Assembly (NCBI GenBank): GCA_022497155.1
Contig: MU385744.1
Location: forward strand, 202,198-266,197
Reading direction: 5' to 3'
DNA: 64,000 bases
Origin: Whalleya microplaca
Lineage: Eukaryota; Ascomycota; Sordariomycetes; Xylariales; Xylariaceae
The first letter of the stretch is position 1. Every line of letters starts with the position of its first letter. Under the pieces are notes generated by a model that did no database searches, was not told where the DNA came from, and worked only from the letters and a program-made list of their open reading frames with translations. Of this stretch, positions 21,544-32,633 are shown piece after piece. The translations under genes and the position numbers were made by a program.

Positions 21544-23199
21544 CGTGCTTTCTTGACTTCGGGAACCCAATCCACGGATTCGAACACCGGGGACAATAAT
21601 CGACGACGGGAGAGACAATGCAATGAATGGAAAGTGCTGCAGACCCGCGCAAGCGAAGAAATTAGATAAACCTAGGTGAGTAGGTACGTAGGTAAGGTAA
21701 ACCGGACAGACTGCCAAGAAGAAGTCGTCGTCTTCGTAAACAGAAAAGACAGAAAAAGTCCAGAAAAAGAGCAAGAAGAAGAGAATGCCAAGCTTTTTCG
21801 ATCGAGGGCGGTCCTGGGGAAGATCAGCTTTTGAATGAACGAGTGAAAACTCTCTAGCTATTGTTGTACAGCATGCAATATGGACAGAATACAGTATGTA
21901 GTAACGAGAAGAGTTTCTTCACAGCCAAAAGAATGTAATTTGGTTCGATGTTATGATGTTATGCGTACAATGTAGTTCGCAGCAGGAAAACCTGCGGCAC
22001 AACTGTTACAGCTCTGGCGTTTCATGTCGTCTCGGGTCGTCGTCCCGCGGTTGGTGGCTGGGGGCCGTAGTACGTAATCTCTAACCACCTCACTTCACCA
22101 CATGCAGCTAATAACCTCCCAACCCGCTAACCTAACAGGTGCGACCGGGGGGGGCTGGGATATTATTACCTGTTCCTGTTTTGGGAGGCTACTTTACTTA
22201 TACGACGGCAACGATCCACAGAAGCTCCATTGCTCCTGTTCGTTCTTATCGAGATAGATCCCCTTTCCTTTTAAGAGGATACGGATACTACGGCACACAA
22301 ACCCCGCCAGTTATTAAGTGAAGCAAGTCGGATTCAAGGTAATCTCCAGAATAAGACAACAACAAGATGACCTTACAGACGATCTACAAGAGCTACCTGA
22401 TACAAGTCCAATACCAACTGTAATACTAGTATACGGTAGGTACTTCCTATGGCTAATTCGCCTCCTCACGTCCTTTGGGTAGCATCCGTTCCAACACATC
22501 TGGTCTGGTCTGATCACAATGAAATGAAACCCAATCCCATCTGTTTGTGATTTACGATCTAACTCAGATTATCTCGATACGAGAACCAGGGACCCGGGGG
22601 CTTCTCGATTATATTACATATCGTACATAGGGCTGAACGAGCATTCGACCACGAATGATCATCAGATGGACGAAAACCTGTAGAATCACCCATAGAACGA
22701 TGCATTATAGCAAGTGCAAGTCCCAGGTCTAATAACTCCAACAACCCCAACGACACCACGCCAACAGTCGACACCATCACCCAAGCCATGTCATGCCATG
22801 TAATGTACAACACATTAAAATTCGACCAAAAAAGAAAGCTCAGTCCCGGGAATTTTCAAGCTCTTGCAGCGTGGCTTGAACCCCGGGACCTTCGAAAAAC
22901 TCACTAAGATATTTTTCTGGCCGAGTGACTGTCCCCGTTGACCAATGCTGCTTTTTTGGTTGAGGCAGGTAGCGTCGGTTGGGAGTCTGTGCTGGTACTA
23001 TGGTATATAAGCCTTCCCACCTGTTCTGGCCTCGTACCTAGCTAGGTAGATACCCTACCTACCTAGGAGCAAACATACACTCCGAGAGGTCACAACAAAG
23101 CCCAAATCAAACAAACAAATAACAACGATATTCTATTCCCATTTAATAAAAACCCGCTATCTAAACTACTTAACCCATGCATGCAAGCTTACATAGTCA
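21544..23199. other. intergenic, no gene seen
   Basis: This is 1.7 kb with no supported gene. It holds several imperfect CCTAGGTAGGT-type short repeats (e.g. 21670-21700 and 23036-23066) and a CCCGGG-rich patch at 22590-22600 and 22845-22890. The leftmost part should contain the RCR-like gene's promoter, the rightmost the 3' flank of Hrd3. Confidence 0.4.
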
Positions 23200-26012
23200 T
23201 TAATGCCCAACAGCGCCCGCAGCCCACTGCGCGAACCCCGGGTCCCCCGGCTGCGGAAACAGTCCCCTCTGCGGCCCCGGTTGTGGTTGCTGCTGCTGCT
23301 GCTGTCTGGCCGCGTTCTCCTCCGCCTGGCGGTGAGCCTGCTGGCGCTGTGCGCGGTAGTACATGAGAAACAGGATAGCGCCGACGAGGCCCAAGATGAT
23401 CAGGCTCTCGAGCACGCCGTCCAGATCGTCGTCCTCCAGACCATCGCCACCACCGCCGCCGGGCTGCCCGTCGCTGCCCGTGATCGCGTCGTCGTCGTAG
23501 TACTCGGTGTACATCTCGTTGTAGTAGTTCTCGTCCTCCTGCAGGAAGTTGGCGATCCACTCGCTCAGCGACCAGTCCTTCCTCGGTGCTATTTGATCAT
23601 ATTAGTATAGATATTTCGTAGAAACGAAACAGCGTCGATGGAGAAGAGAAAGAAAAAAAAACCAAAAAAAAGAACTCACAAGGCTCGTCCTGAATAGAAT
23701 TGATCCGCCCATGCGTAAAAGTATTCCAAGCGCTGCGAACGCGCAGCTTCAACAGACTCAGCGTCACAGGGAGGTAAGCCTCCTCGTTCGTCTCGAGCGC
23801 CTGGTCGTAGTATCGTTTCGCCAGGTGGAAGTCCTGGGTCTGGCCGATGCCGTTCTCGTGCATCCAGCCCAAATTATACAGAGCCTGGGCGCTCTGGAAG
23901 TACTCCGACGCCCCCATGTAGCACTGCGCCGCCTTGTCCAGCGCGACCTCGTGGCCGATGCCGTCGAGGTAGTAATCGCCCATCTTCACCAGCGAGTCGA
24001 TGTTCGACTGGATCGCCGACCGCGTCCAGTATATCAACGCGAGGGCCGCGTTCTGGAGAAGGCTGGGTTTGGGCGCCTGGCGCTTGAGCCAGGATAGTAA
24101 TGGGAGGCGTGATTGCGTTGGGTCTAGCATGAAGGCAACGTTGTTTTGCGCCTTCTCGTATCCCTGCTCGGCAGCCATGACGTAGTCGAGGAATGCCAGT
24201 TCGTAATCGCCATCTTCGTAAGCCTGATTGGCCTCCGCCCATGAGGAAACGAGAGGCTCGGCCTTTTCGGCGACGTTCTTATAATATACCATAGCCACGT
24301 TGCAGGTCTTATCTCTCCCAACTCCGTGGTGGATCATCTCGGCGAGGTAGTACTGTGCCTCGATGTTAGCCCAGCGGGCAGCCGCCTCGAAGTACGAGTT
24401 CGCGATTTTCAGATCGTCGGCCTGGCCCTGGTCGAGGTGGAGAGCCCCCAGCGCCACGTGGGCGAGACTGAAGTCTTGGTCGGCCGATGCCTTGAACAGC
24501 TCCGTAGCTCTGGGGACGTTCTTTGGAACACCATATCCGTGTAGGTTCATGATTCCTAGGCCCCACTGGGACTGGGCGTCGCCGTGCTTGATGCCACGTT
24601 CGAACCATCTCTGGGCATTCTTGAAGTCCTGCTTGACGCCCTCGCCGCGTAGCCACATCCGACCAACGTAACCAGCGGCCCTGCTTGCATACTTCTCCAG
24701 TTGGGGTTTCGGCTGGTCAACGGTACGGCCATCTTTGATGCGCCAATACTTCGTTGTAACGGTAAGAAAGTATTGTCGTGCCAAGTTGACGTTTCTCTCG
24801 AGCCCCCGCTGCCCCTCGTAGTACAGTCTTCCCAGATTGAAGGATGCCTTAAAATCCCCCTTTTGGGACATAAGATCTAGATACTCGATGACATCGTCGA
24901 TGGCGGCGTAAGCGTCGGAGTTCGGACTCGCTTTCAGAGCATTGATGCCCGAACTAACCACGCTGGCTCCTTCGCCATAGACGCCGCCGACCTCGTCTGA
25001 AAGCCGGTGGGCTTCAGGGACAATAGCCATGCCGCCCGGGGGTCCAGATCGGAACCAGTCCATGGCTTTATCGGCGACTTTCTTGTAGTACTTGCAAGCT
25101 GCTTCACAGCTCTTGGGCACCCCGATGCCGCTTAGATGGCGGGCAGCCAGAGTCATTTCTGATCTCGTGTGCCCTTGGTTCGCGGCAAAGACATGGTATA
25201 GGAGAGCTTTCGCTTGATCCCGCTCTACCGCATCGCCCAGTCCCGTCGCATACATCAACCCCACCATATACTGCGCAGAGCTATTTCCATGGAACGAGGC
25301 CAGCCGGTAGTAGTGGTCGAAGGCAGTCTTGAAGTTTCGTGGGTGCGAGTAGTTTCCGAAGAAGTTGAGTTGCGCTAGGAGGTAGATCGCGTCCGTGTTG
25401 TTCTGGTCAGCCGACTGCTGCAGTAACTTGACGCCCTCGAGGAGCGGGCCACTGATGACGGGCGACGTATGCGGTTCCGGCGTAGGTGCGGTAGCTCGCA
25501 GACTCGGTAATGCCTTCATGGCATACTGGAATAGGGTCCCAAAGAGGCCCGACTGCCTCTTCGCTTTTCTGTAAGACGAGGTCCTGATCTTTCGGAATTC
25601 GGCCGTTGCCTCGTTTACAAGCTCCCAGCCTATTTCTCGTGTGTCAGACCCAGCTTCTTCCTCAGGGCGAGCGGCAAAGACACGCTAGCTTACCGTTTTG
25701 GTAGGGTGTCCAGCCATGATGTGCAACACCAGCACCGGCACCAGCACCGGCACCAGCACCTTGCACAACGTCGGTTTCGGCCGCCGGGTCGGGATTCGTG
25801 GTTGCTTTCTCGTCGAGGTCGGCTTCGAGGACTTTCTGCTCGGCAGCATAGGCAAAGGCGACAACCTGCAAAAGCACTGTTTGCACAATAGGTAAGCATC
25901 TACAGCCAGTGACCAGTAACTACTCGCTAGTAGCTAGCACTTGAGGATGTGGGATTTGTAATGCAATGCGAAAGGTGCACATACGGAGCGCTAAGACGAG
26001 CCACCGCCTCAT
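23200..26012 (-). CDS. hrd3: Hrd3/SEL1L, ER-associated degradation ligase subunit
   Basis: The product is 849 aa from four exons: 26012-25985, 25876-25694, 25629-23680 and 23588-23200. The 28-base first exon encodes MRRWLVLAL, and splicing to 25876 restores a signal peptide ending near VVAFAYA. Multiple Sel1 repeats cover most of the lumenal part, e.g. AQYMVGLMYATGLG, ASFNLGRLYYEGQRG, AQSQWGLGIMNLHGYGVP and ALYNLGWMHENGIG. They are followed by a single C-terminal membrane segment (LESLIILGLVGAILFLMYY) and a Gln/Pro-rich cytosolic tail. Hrd3 binds misfolded glycoproteins in the ER lumen and stabilises the Hrd1 ubiquitin ligase. A Gly-Ala repeat near the N terminus (residues ~45-55) is encoded by a GCACCG/GCACCA microsatellite at 25730-25761. 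The length agrees with yeast Hrd3 (833 aa). Confidence 0.92.
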
Positions 26013-26619
26013 TTTGGTTAAATCTGCTATGAGCAAGACGTTGAAAACTGTAACAATGTCATGGTCTCCGCTGGAGGTCAAGAGTGAGGGAGGAAGAAGA
26101 GGCCGTTGGTGTCGTATGCCAGTGGAGAGAGGAGAGAGTTGGTTAATAGGTGACTAGGGCCCTTGACTTACAAACTTACAAGCTGTCCAGATCGGCTCCT
26201 ACAAACGCGACGTCAACCTGAAAGAAGACAACGGTTGCCAGTATGTGATTGGTGGCTTTCTTTATAATAATGTGGAGTCATTGTCCCGCCCGAGAATCTC
26301 GAAAATATTCATTCACATGAATTGATTCACATCGAATACTGAGATGAACTCCGAGTACTACGGAATGTAAATTCACAAGGTATAAAATTCAAAGATATGA
26401 AGACTTGAGGAAGACGAAGTCTCATATTTTAAGTAATTTTCCCTCTCATTTTCCACTATTGGACTTGAAGCTCTTATTCTTCCTCGACCCGCTCAGGCTC
26501 ATAAGCTTGGTATATACAATTATACCTACAACACTTATACATAAGTGCCCGAGCTGCAACACCTGACCTTCAACTCAAGCAATTCTCTTAAACCAGGGAT
26601 TCCAAGTAGGGCGACAGAA
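26013..26619. promoter_or_regulatory. bidirectional promoter, hrd3 / WDR89-like
   Basis: This is 0.6 kb between two divergent genes. A TGATTGGTGG element (an inverted CCAAT box) at about 26248-26257 and ATTTATAAT-type AT tracts are visible. Nothing coding is seen. Confidence 0.35.
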
Positions 26620-27893
26620 ATGTATCCCCTCACCTGCGTAGACGCCTACAAAATCCCCACGCGCGAGGAAGTCTACATGCTGGACCTGCTCCCGCTGACC
26701 TCAGGCCCCGCCACGATATCCTCGGACCAGAAACTTTCTTTCTTCAACCCCACGAGCCTGCGCACGGGTCCGCTGAGTAACTACGTCACGCACCACGGCA
26801 ACCTCACCTGCGCGCGGGCCTTCGACGCGGGGACATCTACCGTGTGCACGGCGGGCGAGGATGGCAGCGTATCTATGTGGGATCTACGGCTGGATGCACG
26901 GAGGGCTGAAGTGGCCAGGTTGACAGGTTCGTTCCATGTGGCAGACTCTGACTGCTGGGATCTTATGGCATATATATGGCCTGTCTATTATTGTAAGAGT
27001 ACGATGCTGAGGCGTAATATAGATAATCAAGTCCCCGTGTTGTCTTTAGCTTGCTCGAGCGCAGGATTCTCTATCGTGGCTGGCACGGAATTGCATGAGC
27101 AGTATCATCAAGCGTCGATATTAATATGGTAAGTGGGCGGTATCGTAAATTGTCTATATCATACTTGGCTCATACATCCATTTCAGGGATGTACGCTCGA
27201 CGCCCACGCCAAAATTTCACTACAAGGAGGTCCATAGCGATGATGTAACAGAAGTATGTATGAGTGCATATGTTGATGCACACATGCGCTGATCTCTTAT
27301 AGCTGAATTTCCACCCCACTGACCCCAATATCTTACTATCTGGATCCACGGATGGCCTCGTGAATATCTGCGATACCAGGATCGCCGATGAGGATGAGGT
27401 TGTCATCCAGACCTTCAACCATGATGCGTCGATCCACCACGCAGCATTTATAAACGAGACCGAAGTATTTGCACTCTCTCATGACGAGAAACTAGCTCTT
27501 TATGACATGGCGGAAGGCCACGAGAACGGAGCTGCAACCATGGACTTCGGAGATATGAGGAATGTGCTTGGCTGCCAATACATTGCCAACATATCTGTAA
27601 AGGCAAATGGTGCCGGTGCCGTCATTGGTGCTGGTGCCCTGGAGTGAGTCCATCTCCAAGATACATACGAAGTTTTCTTTTGCTGACCCTCATATGTACG
27701 CAGTCAACAAGCATTCCAGATGATCCATCTGACAAAAGGCGAGAGTTGGACTATGGACCAAGCAAACAGTGTAGGTCTCCCAGGAGCTCATTCCGGAGAG
27801 ATCGTCCGAAGTTTCTGCTTCTACGACGAAGCGCAGATGGTCTTCAGCGGCGGCGAGGACGGGTTTATTAAAGCATGGAGAACGAATGCATAA
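26620..27893 (+). CDS. WD-repeat protein, WDR89 family
   Basis: The product is 336 aa from five exons: 26620-26926, 27023-27128, 27187-27253, 27303-27643 and 27704-27893. WD-type blades are visible as TAGEDGSVSMWDLR, ASILIWDVR (restored by splicing at 27128/27187), LLSGSTDGLVNICDTR and a terminal VFSGGEDGFIKAWR. Blade order and short length match the WDR89 family, predicted to fold into a single propeller; the molecular role is poorly defined. The first intron (26927-27022, 96 bases) has no stop and keeps frame, and its donor GTTCGT is non-optimal, so retention is possible. The gene ends only 33 bases from the convergent FRG1 stop. Confidence 0.85.
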
Positions 27894-27926
27894 TCATGTG
27901 AAACCCACAAGCCTTGCCCATCCCGC

Positions 27927-28787
27927 TCAGCCGTATTTGTCGTGCTTGTTTTTCTGTTTGATGTCCAGCAGCTGCTCGTGGTAATCGCCCTCCCGCCTAG
28001 CCCTCTTCAGAGTCCTGACCTCGTCCTCGTTGAGCCGCCTGCCCACGGCCTCCTCGAGGTCCCGCCGGCTGACCTTCTCCCTCGCCTTCTCCTCCTTGTT
28101 TGCCTTGAAGCGAGGCTTGAAACGCGCTTGCATCCGGATCCTCACCGTAGTATCGAACTTGATATCTGTGGCATCTCCACGAACCTCGGGCGCCCCGTTT
28201 GGTTTTGTAGACTCCTTGACCGTTAAGAATGTCTCGCGTAGCGTCTGGAACTGGAAGGTCCCTGGCGTGTCGGCCGTTGGGATTGCTGTCCATGTTTCGA
28301 GGGGCGAAACAGCCTCAGATGTCGCAGAAAGAATGCCGTACTTGTCGCAACTGAGGTATCTAGAGAGCAAGTCAGCAACGTGTTCCCAGCTTATCGTGAT
28401 CAGACAGCACACATACTTTCCATAACGGCCCTTGAACCTAAAATTCTCCGTTCCGTATATCTTATTCGCGACCCAAACCTGCCGGACGTCGTGCGGCTCG
28501 GCGCTCGAGGGATTCCCGTCGACGATGTTCTCGATGGGGTCGGCGAACACCTTCCCGTTCGCATCGCAAGCCAGACAGGTCGGTGGTTCAGTCGGGAGCA
28601 CAATCATCACTGGGCCGACGATATCCCCAACCGCGTCGGTAGAGACCCAGCTGTCGTCGTTCTCTGCATTCTCCCCTGTCGTGGGAACCACGTCGCTAGG
28701 ACCTGCACCCTCGGTTGAAGGGTTCGCTTCGGTGCGCTTTCTCTTCTTTGGCTTCTTGTCGCCCTTGAAAGTAAGTGGCTTGACCAT
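27927..28787 (-). CDS. FRG1-like protein
   Basis: The product is 267 aa from exons 28787-28417 and 28359-27927. The 57-base intron 28360-28416 (GTATGT...CTCTAG) lies in RYGK|YLSCDKYG, restoring the beta-trefoil core of the FRG1 family. The N terminus is lysine/arginine-rich (KKPKKRKRTE), a nuclear/nucleolar signal. The middle has the fascin-like RFKGRYGKYLSCDKYG and FQFQTLRETFLTV blocks. The C terminus is a long basic helix ending HDKYG, characteristic of the family. FRG1 proteins associate with pre-mRNA splicing and rRNA processing complexes and bind actin in animals. The gene is tail-to-tail with the WDR89-like gene, so 3' UTRs must overlap. Confidence 0.9.
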   Translation of the reverse strand: MVKPLTFKGDKKPKKRKRTEANPSTEGAGPSDVVPTTGENAENDDSWVSTDAVGDIVGPVMIVLPTEPPTCLACDANGKVFADPIENIVDGNPSSAEPHDVRQVWVANKIYGTENFRFKGRYGKYVCCLITISWEHVADLLSRYLSCDKYGILSATSEAVSPLETWTAIPTADTPGTFQFQTLRETFLTVKESTKPNGAPEVRGDATDIKFDTTVRIRMQARFKPRFKANKEEKAREKVSRRDLEEAVGRRLNEDEVRTLKRARREGDYHEQLLDIKQKNKHDKYG

Positions 28788-29394
28788 CTTGATATTTTCA
28801 AAGGAAGGACACAGTCAGAAATACGTAGGGCACCTTAACATTTGCGAGCTAAGAGGTGTAATGGAGATTTGGTCATTGGTTGATGTTGTTGTTGTTAGAC
28901 TATCGGAATAGAGCTTGGAGGTCAACTATATTGAACCCGCTTTACATAGAACTTACAGGGGTCATTAGCACCAATAAGTACTTAACATGTACCGCCGTCC
29001 CTCGCTAATTCGAAACACCCCGCCAAACTACATATTCCCAATGTACGTATTGAGTATACGGATACGTGCGATAGAACTCCAAGGCGGCATCCAATCATCA
29101 AGTTCCCGGAGCTAGAAGGACAAGAATGGGTCCCCGAAGATTGCACTAAGATGTGAAAAGGCAGCTGGGGTAGCCCCGGGAATCTCCTATGTATAACACC
29201 CCGGAGTGCGCCGGTCTTAAGTTATAGGCCAGCCTAGATTAAACCCGACGTTATCCTTAGGATAACACTGTAAAAGCCCGAGAAATCATAAGACGATTCT
29301 GAACATACACATACTGTGTATATTCGTATACTTTCACGTTCTATTCCGATATTCATTCCTAGTTTGTTGCATAACTGGGGCGACTGCTACAACC
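28788..29394. promoter_or_regulatory. divergent promoter region, FRG1 / oxygenase
   Basis: This is 0.6 kb with no gene. It contains AT-rich TATA-like sequence (ACTGTGTATATTCGTATAC, about 29312-29330) roughly 70 bases before the oxygenase ATG. Confidence 0.35.
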
Positions 29395-30590
29395 ATGGCG
29401 ACGGCACAGCCTGTTGTAGTATCGCTGGCTGATCTCAAGAGTGGTGAGTGATCGAGATACATCCAGCATAGTTATGCTTACGCTTACCAACTAATTAAGG
29501 AAACATATCTTTCGAGATATTACAGGAAGCCTTCGGCCCTGAGTCGTTGGGTCTCCTAGTAGTCAAAGATGTCCCAGCCGAGTTTGCAAGTCTAAGACAT
29601 CGACTGCTCTCTTATGCATCTTACATGGGCAACCTATCCGAAGCAGACTTTGGTAGGCAAACAAACTAGATAACTAAGAATCGGATTGTAATAGGGTCTA
29701 ACAGTTTTGTAGATAAATTCACGAATGAGGCAGCCAAGTACCTGGTAGGATGGTCCAAGGGCAGGGAAAAGCTGAAGGATGGAGGAGCCGACGAGTTCAA
29801 GGGCTCATTCTATGCAAACTGCGCATTTTACGTGGACCCGTCTCTGGAATCTGCGAAACCGACAGAGAAATTTCCACTGGATAAATTCCCAGAGTACCTT
29901 GCGCCTAACTCGTGGCCTCCCAGCGAGATGCTGCCAGGTTTCCGGCCGACTATGGAACAGATGTGTAGTCTCATAATCGACACGGCCGTGTTAGTCGCTC
30001 GAGCGTGTGACAGGTTCGCCGAGAAGGAGATTCCTGGATATCCATCTTCCTATTTGGAAAACGTGGTCAAGTCCTCATCTACGACAAAGGCTAGGCTCCT
30101 GCATTACTATCCGATGCCTGAGGAGCTGATGGCCAAGGGGGTGGAGGAGGATAACTGGTGTGCGGTGCACAAGGACCATGGTTGTCTGACAGGCCTGACA
30201 TCGGCTATGTTCATCGACGAGCTGAAGATAGATTCCAAGGTACCAACCTTTGGAGAAAAGGTTCCAGAGTCATTGCCGACTCTGGAGGAGTTGCCCGCAT
30301 CGCCGGACCCGCAAGCTGGACTCTGGATCAAAGATAGAAAAGGGGTCCCGGTCCAGGTCAAGATTCCGAGAGACTGTATCGCCTTTCAGACGGGAGAGGC
30401 TCTTGAAAGAATCACCCGAGGCAAGTTCAAGGCGGTGGAGCACTCGGTTAGAGGAGCGTATGCTCAGGGTGTTGCTCGGAATACGCTGGCGGTGTTCACG
30501 CAGCCGAACCTGGAAGATGAGGTCGACTTAGACCAACACATTACGTTCGGGGAATTTGCAAGAGGCATTATAGCTAAGAACACTGTCTGA
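29395..30590 (+). CDS. 2-oxoglutarate/Fe(II)-dependent oxygenase (IPNS-like)
   Basis: The product is 359 aa from exons 29395-29443, 29500-29652 and 29713-30590. The introns are 29444-29499 (GTGAGT...AAG) and 29653-29712 (GTAGGC...TAG). The C-terminal jelly-roll core carries the complete iron and co-substrate set: HKD with His220 and Asp222, distal His311 in HSVRG, and Arg323 in RNTLAVF, which would bind 2-oxoglutarate. This fits the isopenicillin N synthase-like superfamily as found broadly in fungi and plants. The N-terminal half (GLLVVKDVPAEF, LHYYPMP) is also typical. No biosynthetic cluster surrounds it, so a housekeeping or stress-related hydroxylation of an unknown substrate is more likely than antibiotic synthesis. 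Confidence 0.88.
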
Positions 30591-30980
30591 TAGCTGTTCT
30601 AAATTCTATATAAATGTAGAGATCTCTTCCACAATCAGTTCTCGAAGCTTTCGTCTTTACTAGCTTGTATAAATCTTGAGTAACGTGAAAGGCCTGGACC
30701 TCCAACTATTTGTGAAACATAAAGGACGGCGAACATCGGGGTTTAAGAATATCCAGGAGGAATCCACTTCATATCTCAGGCCCGTATAAGTAAAGGTCTC
30801 ACCTTGTTCTGTTCTAAGTATTGACTGTCTTTGAACCGAGTAGCCTGTACCAGAGGTAAGCTAGAGCTACCCCGCCATATCTGCGTCACAACTACCTATT
30901 TAACAGGACTGGATCTACTTGCATCACGCTCCCTTCAAGCAGAATAACGTAACCGTATCGCCGACCAATATCGATCTCCG
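30591..30980. other. short intergenic, no gene seen
   Basis: This is the 3' flank of the oxygenase and the promoter of the DsbA-like gene; no distinctive element is seen. Confidence 0.35.
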
Positions 30981-31778
30981 ATGCGCCTCCTTCGGAGCTT
31001 CTCTTCGTCTGTCTACAAACCTCAGCTCCTCCTCCGCACCAGACCGCCAACTCACCCTCTCCTTCAAACCAAAAACTCAAGCCTTCACAAGCACCAATCC
31101 CAATTCTTCTCCACCACGCAATCCGCCATGGCACTCCCACCCAAATTCGCGGGCCAAAAGCTGGCCTTCGCACCCCCGGCCACAACCGGCAACTTGCCGC
31201 CGACGGTGCACACGATCGAGCTGTTCCTGGACTACGTGTGCCCGTTCTCGGCGAAGCAGTTCGCGACGGTGTACCACGTGGTGGCGCCGCTGATCCGGGC
31301 GAACCCGCACTGGGCGTCGCGCGTGCAGATCGTCTTCCGCCAGCAGGTGCAGCCGTGGCACCCGTCGTCCACGCTCGTGCACGAGGCCGGCGCCGCCGTG
31401 CTCCGCCTGGCCCCCGAGAAGTTCTGGCAGTTCAGCGACGCGCTGTTCCGCGACCAGGACGCCTACTTCGATGTCGCGGTGGTGAATGAGCTGCGCAACG
31501 ACACGTATAAGCGACTGGCGAAGCTCGGCGCGAGTGTGGGCGTCGATGAGGCGAAGCTGTTCGATTTGCTCAAGATCCCGGATAAGGTCCCCGAGGGCGG
31601 ACACGCGAATGGCGGAAACAAGGTCACGGATGACTTGAAGGTCATGATCAAGATGGCAAGACTGGTTAGCGTGCATGTTAGCCCGACTGTCATCTTCGAT
31701 GGCGTGGTTGCGGGCGATATTAGTTCGTCGTGGACGAAGGAGCAATGGGTTGACTGGTTGACCAAGAACATCAATTAA
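30981..31778 (+). CDS. DsbA-like thioredoxin-fold protein, probable mitochondrial leader
   Basis: This is a 265-aa intronless protein. From the first ATG (30981) the leader MRLLRSFSSSVYKPQ... is rich in Arg/Ser/Thr and lacks acidic residues for ~48 positions, a mitochondrial presequence pattern. A second in-frame ATG at 31129 (MALPPK) would give a leaderless cytosolic form of 216 aa. The core shows a thioredoxin strand ending in the redox-type motif CPFS (residues 87-90), where the second cysteine of CxxC is replaced by serine. It also has a helical insertion and the cis-proline loop VSPTVIF. This is the DsbA/2-hydroxychromene isomerase-like fold found in many fungal hypothetical proteins. 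With only one active-site cysteine it is more likely a transferase or monothiol enzyme than a disulphide oxidase; the substrate is unknown. Confidence 0.82.
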   Translation: MRLLRSFSSSVYKPQLLLRTRPPTHPLLQTKNSSLHKHQSQFFSTTQSAMALPPKFAGQKLAFAPPATTGNLPPTVHTIELFLDYVCPFSAKQFATVYHVVAPLIRANPHWASRVQIVFRQQVQPWHPSSTLVHEAGAAVLRLAPEKFWQFSDALFRDQDAYFDVAVVNELRNDTYKRLAKLGASVGVDEAKLFDLLKIPDKVPEGGHANGGNKVTDDLKVMIKMARLVSVHVSPTVIFDGVVAGDISSSWTKEQWVDWLTKNIN

Positions 31779-32633
31779 GGCAGTTTAGATACAATGAAGA
31801 GAATATTTGGTGTAGAACTGGGGATTGGGAACTAAAATCAAGGCAACAATATACAGCCTGTCGTTTATCTAAGAAAACATCCTGCTCATAGCCTACTTTG
31901 TGTTATCAGCTATATGATGTTGGTTGTTCCATGCGTTGCCCACAAGCCAGCACCCTCAGCTAGGAACTAGACTTTTCCTCGATGATTTTACGCCATATTC
32001 CGCGGAATCAATACTTCACTCTACGACGGGGATTCGGTCAAACTCTAACCGAATTTAATAGGCAAAAAGTTGCTTGAATGCCCCCTACAGAAGCTATATA
32101 AACTAGATAAGTCTTCAAGCCATGCTCCTTCAAGTCCTGAGCCAATGCGAGTAAGACATAAGCTCTGTTCCTAGAAGCATCTTTAGGGCAAAATGTGAGC
32201 CCTTCCCCTCTGTATAGGCCAACAGATGGCCTTTAAAAGAAGTCGGAGTCTATTAGGCTATGCACTGAATACTCTTATATTCTAGCGTTCTATTTAGACT
32301 AATTCATCACTTACATGCAGACAATGCCTTGGAGACTAGTCTTAAACTCCGGCTGAGCTTATTATCGTGGGGTAGGGTACTAGTGTATAAGATATAGAGG
32401 GAACCAATACGTATCAATAGAGTGAAAATAAACTTGGAGGCATATATAATACCTCTTGATCAAAGGAGACAGACTTCGATTGAGTGGTGACTAGCTAAAG
32501 CTGGCTAACTAGAAGAAAAGAAAACCAGGCATCTTCTATGCCACTGACTACCAGGTACGGTATACTAGCCCCATAACATTATAAGGAGATTTCAAGTATT
32601 TCGTTACCGCAGACATTCCCTTTTATGATTTTT
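31779..32633. other. AT-rich intergenic, no gene seen
   Basis: This marks the start of an AT-rich, gene-sparse zone. It has many short TA-rich tracts and no supported open frame or RNA gene. Confidence 0.4.

Noticed and set aside
21570..21600. tRNA-like GGATTCGAAC near the RCR-like gene
   Set aside because: No acceptor, D or anticodon arms can be paired around it; it is in the gene's 5' flank.
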